A stretch of DNA of 11,556 nucleotides from an uncultured Kineothrix sp. GTDB lineage: Bacteria > Bacillota > Clostridia > Lachnospirales > Lachnospiraceae. Below the pieces are notes generated by a model. That model did no database searches. It had not been told where the DNA came from and saw nothing but the letters and a program-made list of their open reading frames with translations. The DNA is taken from the NCBI GenBank assembly GCA_910587275.1, contig CAJUMD010000107.1, forward strand, positions 1-11,556, written 5' to 3'. The position numbers and the translations under genes were made by a program. Positions 6,218-11,556 of this stretch are shown here, in pieces. How positions within the stretch are numbered: position 1 is the stretch's first letter; each line of letters starts with the position of its first letter.

Positions 6218-8311
6218 ATGGAGTATAGTGAGGAACTTTTTGCAAAAAGCGCAAATAAAAAAGCGATGTCCATTTGGCTGACGGTATGTATCGTCCTTTC
6301 GGGGGCATATCTGCTGGAAGTGGTCAAAGGTTCAAGGACGGTGGCATATTATGCCGCATTTGTATTCATCTGCTGGATACCGGTAGCCGTGGGATTTTTG
6401 GTCTTAAAAATAAAAGGAATGGCGACGGGGATTTTTAAGGAAGTCATTGCGGTAGGTTACGGGCTGTTTTACCTGTTTGTCTTAATGACGACTACGTCCA
6501 TGCTTCCCGTTATGTACATACTGCCTGTGGCGAGTATGCTCGTTTTGTATAAGGACAGATACCTGCTGATGCGCTGCGGCATTGCGAATATCCTGTGTGT
6601 TGTGGCTTTTATCGTTAAAAACTACACGGCGGGCATTAACAGCCCGGCCGATATTGCCAATTATGAAATACAGATTGCGGCAGTCATTTTATGCTATGCG
6701 GGTTATATCGTTTCCATTAACCATTTAAGCGCGTCCGACGGGGCGATGCTTAAGTCGGTGGAAGGCAATTTACAGAGGGTGGTGCGGACCATTGAACAGG
6801 TGAAGGAGGCAAGTTCTGCCGTAGTGGACGGTGTGACGGTGGTGCGTGAGCTTTCGGACGAGAATAAGGAAGGCGCCAATACCGTCGTACAGAGCATGGC
6901 GGAACTGGCGGACAATAACCATGCCTTGAACCAAAAAGTGGAGTCTTCCATGGACATGACGGAGGACATCAACCGTCAGGTGGCAAACGTGTCGGAGCTG
7001 ACCGAGCGCATGGTGGCATTGATTAAGGAATCGTCCGAACATGCTTCCACAAGTTCGGCGGAACTGGAAAATGTGGTGGAATCCACCAACGTCATGGCGC
7101 AGTTGTCTGCTGAGGTGGAGAAAATTCTCGGTGAATTCCGCAGCCAGTTTGATATGGTGAAACAGGAGACGGGTACGATTGAAAGCATTACTTCCCAAAC
7201 CAACCTTTTGGCTTTAAACGCTTCCATTGAGGCGGCGAGGGCAGGGGAAGCCGGCAAGGGGTTTGCGGTGGTGGCGGATGAAATCAGGAATCTGAGCATG
7301 GGAACGCAGAATTCTTCCGGCAGCATTATGGCGGCACTGCATCATTTGGAAGATACGTCCGATAAGATGACGGATTCCATCACCACCATTTTGGACCTGA
7401 TCGGTGAAACGTTAGGGAAAATGAAGACGGTAAATACCAGCGTGGGCGCTATTACCGAGGATTCCAGGCAGCTTGACGGGGAAATCCGTGTGGTGGATAC
7501 GGCAATCAAGGAAGTGGAACGCTCCAACCAAAATATGGTGGACAACATGAAACAGGTCAAGGACATCATGGCAACGGTGACACAGAGCGTGGAACATTCC
7601 GAAGCGACCACCAAAACCATGCTGAGCAAATATGCGGAAACCTCCCGTAATGTCATTTTAATTGAAAATGTGGTGGGCAGGCTGGTGGAAGAACTTGGGG
7701 AAGGCGGTTTCATGGGTGTGTCGGATGCGAAAAAAGGCATGAAGCTGACGATTTTGTCGCCGGACGGGAAAGAATACCGGACGGAAGTGGAGGAAGTTGC
7801 CAAGGACGGAATTCTCATCCGCATGACAGGGGAAGCGGAACGTTATTTCGGTTCCGCGGACCGGAAGCAGGACTATGAGGTCCAGATTATCGTGGACAAT
7901 TCCCTGTACACATGGAAAGGCGTTGGGGTTACAACGCTTGTGACAGACGGGGGAAGCGGCTATAAGCTGTGGACTTTGGGCAATCCGAAGGTCATGAACC
8001 GCAGAAAATATGAAAGGCTGGAATTAAACAATGCCTGCACCGTAAAAATGGGTTCCGCTTCCTATGAAGGCAGGATGATTAACATCAGCGCGGGCGGTTT
8101 TGCTTTCTCCTGTGATGCGCGGGAGTTCGGCAATGCAAAGGGGCAGCAGGTGGACGTGACGGTCCGGGGGTTTGAACTGCTGGACGGGAAGGTATTAAAC
8201 GGATGTATTATCCGGTCTTCTTATGACGAGGACAGGTATATTATCGGCTGCCGTATGCCTGAGGATCATGCGGTCATCCGTGATTATATCAAGGAAAGGG
8301 TTTCCTTGTAA
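6218..8311 (+). CDS. Membrane methyl-accepting chemotaxis protein with C-terminal PilZ domain
   Basis: Chemoreceptor-like signalling protein of 697 residues. Hydrophobic segments near 17-36, 41-63, 74-91, 95-110, 118-134 and 150-167 suggest about six membrane passes with short loops and no sizeable extracellular sensor. No HAMP domain is evident. A long coiled coil (about 175-490) carries the conserved receptor tip SQTNLLALNASIEAARAGEA (326-345), continuing to GKGFAVVADEIRNLS (346-360), which contacts CheA/CheW. Residues about 505-590 look like a YcgR-type N-terminal PilZ partner domain. The PilZ domain follows with both c-di-GMP motifs: RxxxR (R596-R600, RKYER) and NxSxxG (N622-G627, NISAGG). 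The start at 6218 has AGGAGG (6204-6209) 8 nt before it; the in-frame ATG at 6170 overlaps the -10 box. It is transcribed alone. It probably links c-di-GMP level and a membrane signal to chemotaxis. Confidence 0.92.
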   Translation: MEYSEELFAKSANKKAMSIWLTVCIVLSGAYLLEVVKGSRTVAYYAAFVFICWIPVAVGFLVLKIKGMATGIFKEVIAVGYGLFYLFVLMTTTSMLPVMYILPVASMLVLYKDRYLLMRCGIANILCVVAFIVKNYTAGINSPADIANYEIQIAAVILCYAGYIVSINHLSASDGAMLKSVEGNLQRVVRTIEQVKEASSAVVDGVTVVRELSDENKEGANTVVQSMAELADNNHALNQKVESSMDMTEDINRQVANVSELTERMVALIKESSEHASTSSAELENVVESTNVMAQLSAEVEKILGEFRSQFDMVKQETGTIESITSQTNLLALNASIEAARAGEAGKGFAVVADEIRNLSMGTQNSSGSIMAALHHLEDTSDKMTDSITTILDLIGETLGKMKTVNTSVGAITEDSRQLDGEIRVVDTAIKEVERSNQNMVDNMKQVKDIMATVTQSVEHSEATTKTMLSKYAETSRNVILIENVVGRLVEELGEGGFMGVSDAKKGMKLTILSPDGKEYRTEVEEVAKDGILIRMTGEAERYFGSADRKQDYEVQIIVDNSLYTWKGVGVTTLVTDGGSGYKLWTLGNPKVMNRRKYERLELNNACTVKMGSASYEGRMINISAGGFAFSCDAREFGNAKGQQVDVTVRGFELLDGKVLNGCIIRSSYDEDRYIIGCRMPEDHAVIRDYIKERVSL

Positions 8312-8345
8312 AATTTGCTTCATTGTAAAATTTTTCATAAAACAC

Positions 8346-8374
8346 TTGAAAATTTACCGGTCTTATGCTAGACT
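8346..8374 (+). promoter_or_regulatory. Promoter of secG
   Basis: TTGAAA (8346-8351), 17-bp spacer, TAGACT (8369-8374), with TGn (8366-8368) making an extended -10. It begins 35 nt after the chemoreceptor stop codon. No convincing terminator separates the two genes; the spacer holds an 11-bp direct repeat (TTGTAAAATTT at 8306 and 8323). Confidence 0.65.
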
Positions 8375-8424
8375 GTAATCTGCGTATATCGGACGCAGGA
8401 TCGGAAAGGAGCAGGATAGTTGAA

Positions 8425-8664
8425 ATGCAGGCGTTAAGGACAGTATTGTTAATTGTATTTATTATAATTTGCATAGCGTTGGTTATATTAGTATTGATGC
8501 AGGAAGGCAAATCGGCAGGATTAGGGGCAATCAGCGGTGCGGCGGAAACCTATTGGGGGAAAAATAAAGGACGTTCCATGGAAGGGACCCTTGTGAAAGT
8601 CACCAAGTTTTTGGCGGTAGGCTTCATTGTTTTGGCGGCTATCCTGAATCTGAATGTATTTTAA
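8425..8664 (+). CDS. secG: Protein-export membrane protein SecG
   Basis: Small subunit of the SecYEG translocon, 79 residues, assisting SecA-driven protein export. There are two membrane segments (about 4-24 and 58-76). The cytoplasmic loop contains the family motif LMQEGKSAGLGAISG (24-38) and then a glycine- and charge-rich stretch. Length matches SecG. The start at 8425 puts the first helix at the N terminus as expected; its ribosome site AAAGGAG (8405-8411) is rather far (13 nt), with a weaker GGA nearer. The longer frame from 8365 begins inside the predicted -10 box and is rejected. The order secG-rnr-smpB-ssrA is conserved in many Firmicutes. Confidence 0.93.
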   Translation: MQALRTVLLIVFIIICIALVILVLMQEGKSAGLGAISGAAETYWGKNKGRSMEGTLVKVTKFLAVGFIVLAAILNLNVF

Positions 8665-8681
8665 GGTGATACATGATTACA

Positions 8682-8715
8682 AAAGCGCTCTTGCAGAAGT
8701 AAGGGTGCTTTTTTT
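8682..8715 (+). terminator. Rho-independent terminator between secG and rnr
   Basis: AGCGCTCTT (8684-8692) pairs with AAGGGTGCT (8701-8709), nine pairs including two G-U, with extra A-T pairs at the base. The loop has 8 nt and seven T follow. Since rnr follows within 50-60 nt and has no obvious promoter of its own, it is probably leaky or conditional. Confidence 0.85.
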
Positions 8716-8760
8716 GCACACGCTTTAAAGGAAATGAAGGAAAACGAAAAAGGAAGAATG

Positions 8761-10920
8761 ATGGAAAAGGAATTTAAAATGGAACCGGAAAAGGAAATAT
8801 TCCAAAAACGGAAGGATTTAATCTGTGAGCTCATACAGGACGAACTTTACGTCCCCATGAAGGAAAAGGAAATGGCGGCGTTCATGCAGGTGGCAAAAGA
8901 AGACCGCAGGGAACTGCGCAGGGCATTGGAGGAACTGCACCGGGAAGGGAAAATCAGTGTGACCGCAAAGGGAAAGTACGTAAAACCGGACGCGGATTTG
9001 TTTACGGGAACCTTTATCAGTAATGCGCGCGGCTTCGGTTTTGTGGAAGTGGAAGGAAGGGAAACGGACTTATTTATACCGGAAACTGCGGTGAACGGCG
9101 CATTCCACCACGATACCGTGCAGGTGAAACTGCTTGCCGGACAGAAGGGGAAGCGGCAGGAAGCAGAGGTGGTCCGCATTATCGAAAGGGGCATGACGCA
9201 GGTAGTGGGAACCTACCAAAAATCAAAGAATTACGGTTTTGTCATTCCCGACGACGCCAAAGTAGGCGCCGATATTTTTGTGGCGTCGGAGCGTTCCGGG
9301 GGAGCCGCGGACGGGCATAAGGTTGTGGTGGAACTGGCGGATTACGGCGACGGCAGAAAGAACCCGGAAGGGAAAGTGGTGGAAATCCTCGGACACATCA
9401 ATGATCCGGGGGTGGATATCCTCTCCATTGTCCGAAGCTATGATATGCCCATGGAATTTGAGGAAAAGGTGCTGAACCAGGCGGCGCGCGTGGCATCGGA
9501 AGTGTCGGAAGCGGACATGCAGGGCCGGGAAGATTTAAGGGACGTGCAGATGGTGACCATAGACGGCGAGGATGCCAAGGATTTGGACGATGCGGTCAGC
9601 ATGTCGGAGGAAGACGGGGAATACCTGCTTGGCGTCCATATTGCGGACGTGACGAATTACGTGCAGGAAAATTCCGCGCTGGACAGGGAAGCGTTAAAGC
9701 GCGGAACCAGCGTGTACCTGACGGACCGGGTCATTCCCATGCTGCCCCATAAGCTGTCCAACGGCATCTGTTCGTTAAATGAAGGCGTGGACAGACTGGC
9801 GTTAAGCTGCATAATGCGGATTAACCAAAAAGGCGAGGTGACGGATTACCGTATTGTTGAGTCCGTGATACGGGTGGACAGGCGTATGTCCTATACCAGC
9901 GTGAAAAAGATACTGGAGGATAATGACGGAGAGGAATGCAGGAAATATGAGGAACTGGTACCCATGTTCCAAAGAATGGAAAAACTGGCGGGAATCCTGC
10001 GTGCGAAACGGAAGAAGCGTGGCTCCATCGATTTTGATTTCCCGGAAACCAAAATCATATTGGACAGGGAAGGACATCCGTTGGAAATCAAGCCTTATGA
10101 AAGAAATACGGCAACGAAAATCATAGAGGACTTCATGCTGCTTGCAAACGAAACGGTAGCACAGCATTTTTACTGGCTGGAGCTTCCCTTCGTATACCGG
10201 ACCCACGACAACCCGGATCCGGAGAAAATACAGCAGCTCGGCGTTTTTATCGGCAATTTCGGCTATGGGATTAAGACAACGAAAGAGGAAATCCACCCTA
10301 AGGAAATCCAAAAACTGTTAGGGAAAATCGAAGGGACGCCGGAGGAAGCGCTGATCAGCCGTTTGGCGCTGCGCAGCATGAAACAGGCAAAATATTCCGT
10401 GGACTGTACCGGACACTTCGGGCTTGCCTGTCGGTACTATTGTCATTTTACTTCGCCAATCCGCAGATATCCTGACCTGCAGATTCACCGCATCATTAAG
10501 GAACAGTTGAGGGGGCGGCTAAGGGAAGAACGCATTCTGCACTATAACGGGATTCTTGCACAGGTGGCGGACCGTTCCTCCAAGATGGAGCGCAGGGCGG
10601 ACGAAGCGGAGCGGGAAACCGATAAACTGAAAAAGGCGGAGTACATGGAACAGCACATCGGGGAACGGTTCGAGGGCGTGGTGTCCGGCATTACCGGCTG
10701 GGGCATTTATGTGGAGCTGCCCAATACCGTGGAAGGGCTGATTCATGTTTCCTCCCTAAACGGCGATTATTTTTATTACGACGAAGCGAATTACGAAATG
10801 GTGGGGCGGGATACCGGCAAGAAATACAAGCTGGGACAGCGCATTGCGGTTACGGTGGAAAAAACCGACCGCTTTACCAGGACCGTGGATTTTGCGGAAG
10901 CGGACGGGGAAGAAGAATAG
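8761..10920 (+). CDS. rnr: Ribonuclease R (3'-5' exoribonuclease)
   Basis: Processive exoribonuclease of about 719 residues that degrades structured RNA, including mRNA released by trans-translation. Domain order: N-terminal winged helix (about 10-75), cold-shock domain 1 (GTFISNARGFGFVEVEG, from 83), cold-shock domain 2 (GTYQKSKNYGFVIPDD, from 150), RNB catalytic domain with IDGEDAKDLDDAVS holding the acidic residues D268, D274, D276 and D277 and later HFTSPIRRYPDL (562-573), and an S1 domain (about 633-712). It ends soon after S1 with an acidic GEEE and lacks the lysine-rich tail of the E. coli enzyme. Start choice is uncertain: 8761 has AGGAAG (8751-8756), 8779 has AAAGGAA (8766-8772), and 8734 has its purine stretch too close. 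smpB follows after 44 nt. Confidence 0.96.
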   Translation: MEKEFKMEPEKEIFQKRKDLICELIQDELYVPMKEKEMAAFMQVAKEDRRELRRALEELHREGKISVTAKGKYVKPDADLFTGTFISNARGFGFVEVEGRETDLFIPETAVNGAFHHDTVQVKLLAGQKGKRQEAEVVRIIERGMTQVVGTYQKSKNYGFVIPDDAKVGADIFVASERSGGAADGHKVVVELADYGDGRKNPEGKVVEILGHINDPGVDILSIVRSYDMPMEFEEKVLNQAARVASEVSEADMQGREDLRDVQMVTIDGEDAKDLDDAVSMSEEDGEYLLGVHIADVTNYVQENSALDREALKRGTSVYLTDRVIPMLPHKLSNGICSLNEGVDRLALSCIMRINQKGEVTDYRIVESVIRVDRRMSYTSVKKILEDNDGEECRKYEELVPMFQRMEKLAGILRAKRKKRGSIDFDFPETKIILDREGHPLEIKPYERNTATKIIEDFMLLANETVAQHFYWLELPFVYRTHDNPDPEKIQQLGVFIGNFGYGIKTTKEEIHPKEIQKLLGKIEGTPEEALISRLALRSMKQAKYSVDCTGHFGLACRYYCHFTSPIRRYPDLQIHRIIKEQLRGRLREERILHYNGILAQVADRSSKMERRADEAERETDKLKKAEYMEQHIGERFEGVVSGITGWGIYVELPNTVEGLIHVSSLNGDYFYYDEANYEMVGRDTGKKYKLGQRIAVTVEKTDRFTRTVDFAEADGEEE

Positions 10921-10924
10921 GTAA

Positions 10925-10950
10925 AAAACAGGTAAGAAAAACAGGTAAGA
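10925..10950 (+). repeat. Perfect 13-bp tandem duplication in the rnr-smpB spacer
   Basis: AAAACAGGTAAGA occurs twice head to tail (10925-10937 and 10938-10950), filling most of the spacer before the smpB ribosome binding site. Each unit carries an AGGTAAG that resembles a ribosome site, but at the wrong distance from the start codon. It is probably a recent slippage duplication. Confidence 0.8.
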
Positions 10951-10964
10951 GAAGGGGTGTCGGC

Positions 10965-11429
10965 ATGGGTGAAACCATGAAGCTGGTGGCGAATAATAAA
11001 AAAGCATACCATGATTATTTTATCGAGGAAAAATATGAAGCGGGAATCGTGCTCCACGGCACGGAGGTCAAGTCCATGCGCATGGGGAAATGCAGCATCA
11101 AGGAGGCATTCGTGCGCGTGGAGAATGGGGAAGTCTTTGTTTACGGGATGCGTGTCAGTCCTTATGAAAAGGGGAACATCTTTAACAAAGACCCGCTCCG
11201 TGTACGGAAACTGCTCCTGCACAAACAGGAAATCAACAGGATGGCAGGGAAAATTGCAGAAAAGGGGTATACACTCGTTCCCTTGCAAGTATATTTTAAG
11301 GACGGGAAGGCAAAAGTGGAAATCGGACTGGCAAAGGGGAAAAAGCTGTATGACAAACGGCATGACATTGCGAAAAAAGACCAGCGCAGGGAAGCCGAAA
11401 AAGAATTAAAATTAAAAATCAGGGGTTAA
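10965..11429 (+). CDS. smpB: SsrA-binding protein SmpB
   Basis: Small RNA-binding protein (154 residues) that carries tmRNA to stalled ribosomes in trans-translation. Hallmarks are visible: LHGTEVKSMR (30-39), KLLLHKQEI (82-90), KGYTLVPLQVYF (100-111) and GLAKGKKLYDKR (121-132), followed by the basic tail (133-154) that reads the empty decoding site. Length is typical. The start at 10965 has AAGGGG (10952-10957) 7 nt before it; an ATG four codons on (10977) is the only rival. It lies downstream of rnr in the same orientation and just before ssrA, so all parts of the ribosome-rescue pathway are clustered. Confidence 0.97.
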   Translation: MGETMKLVANNKKAYHDYFIEEKYEAGIVLHGTEVKSMRMGKCSIKEAFVRVENGEVFVYGMRVSPYEKGNIFNKDPLRVRKLLLHKQEINRMAGKIAEKGYTLVPLQVYFKDGKAKVEIGLAKGKKLYDKRHDIAKKDQRREAEKELKLKIRG

Positions 11430-11433
11430 CTTA

Positions 11434-11462
11434 TTGAATCATGGGAAAAAATAAGGTATAAT
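11434..11462 (+). promoter_or_regulatory. Promoter of ssrA (tmRNA)
   Basis: TTGAAT (11434-11439), 17-bp spacer, perfect TATAAT (11457-11462). It begins 5 nt after the smpB stop codon. Transcription should start near 11469, leaving a leader of about 30 nt to be removed by RNase P before the mature tmRNA 5' end. Confidence 0.85.
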
Positions 11463-11500
11463 AAATGTAGTTCCGGGCAGGACGGGACAAAAACGGAATC

Positions 11501-11556
11501 GGGGATAGTAAAGGTTTCGACAGGGGTCTTGCAGCTGGAGAAGCTATCCGCAGGCG
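11501..11556 (+). ncRNA. ssrA: tmRNA (transfer-messenger RNA), 5' part, cut by window edge
   Basis: The sequence GGGGATAGTAAAGGTTTCGA (11501-11520) continuing into CAGGGG is the conserved tmRNA 5' end: GGGGA for the acceptor stem, then the D-arm-like region with TTTCGACAGGG. Its position right after smpB with its own promoter supports this. tmRNA acts as a tRNA and as an mRNA that tags stalled peptides for proteolysis. The tag reading frame, pseudoknots and 3' acceptor half lie beyond the window. Confidence 0.92.

Noticed and set aside
8291..8307. AAGGAAA/TTTCCTT hairpin at the end of the chemoreceptor gene as a terminator
   Set aside because: It lies in the coding region and is not followed by a T run; probably incidental to codon use.
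8365..8424. Upstream in-frame ATG for secG
   Set aside because: It lies in the extended -10 region of the promoter and would add 20 residues before the first membrane helix.

Overview
The window looks like chromosomal DNA of a low-to-mid-GC Firmicute, most likely a Lachnospiraceae-type Clostridium. The reasons are the strong AAAGGAG-type ribosome binding sites, sigma-A promoters with TGn extended -10 elements, a YtrA-type GntR regulator with an ABC-2/DUF6449-like permease, and the conserved order secG-rnr-smpB-ssrA. The assignment rests on gene content only. All genes I can support are on the + strand.

Layout: (1) 1-287 has no credible gene but holds a strong stem-loop (117-168). (2) 288-3773 is a three-gene operon: a GntR/YtrA regulator, an ABC ATPase and a large ABC-2-like permease. 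A near-consensus promoter drives it, and a perfect palindrome over the predicted start site is the likely autoregulatory operator. (3) 3955-5259 is enolase, followed by a clear terminator. (4) 5317-5960 is an isochorismatase-family hydrolase, probably a nicotinamidase, with its own promoter and a leader containing degenerate 7-bp repeats. (5) 5959-6120 is a gap-free, exactly symmetric 162-bp imperfect palindrome that supplies two bases of the hydrolase stop codon. (6) 6143-8311 is a membrane chemoreceptor-like protein fused to a C-terminal c-di-GMP-binding PilZ module. Its -10 box lies inside the loop of a GC-rich inverted repeat. (7) 8346-11556 is the protein-export and ribosome-rescue block: secG, a terminator, rnr, smpB, and the 5' end of tmRNA (ssrA), cut by the window edge.

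RNase R, SmpB and tmRNA act together in trans-translation: tmRNA-SmpB frees stalled ribosomes and RNase R degrades the defective mRNA. The GntR-ABC cassette is probably a self-regulated envelope or antimicrobial-peptide response exporter. The MCP-PilZ protein probably couples a membrane signal and c-di-GMP to the chemotaxis machinery.

The least ordinary object is the 162-bp palindrome. By hand count, 61 of its 80 arm positions are Watson-Crick pairs. The other 19 are 8 G-U, 9 G-A/A-G, 1 G-G and 1 C-U on the + strand, which suggests selection as an RNA read in the + direction. A degenerate copy of its terminal sequence lies directly against its right end.
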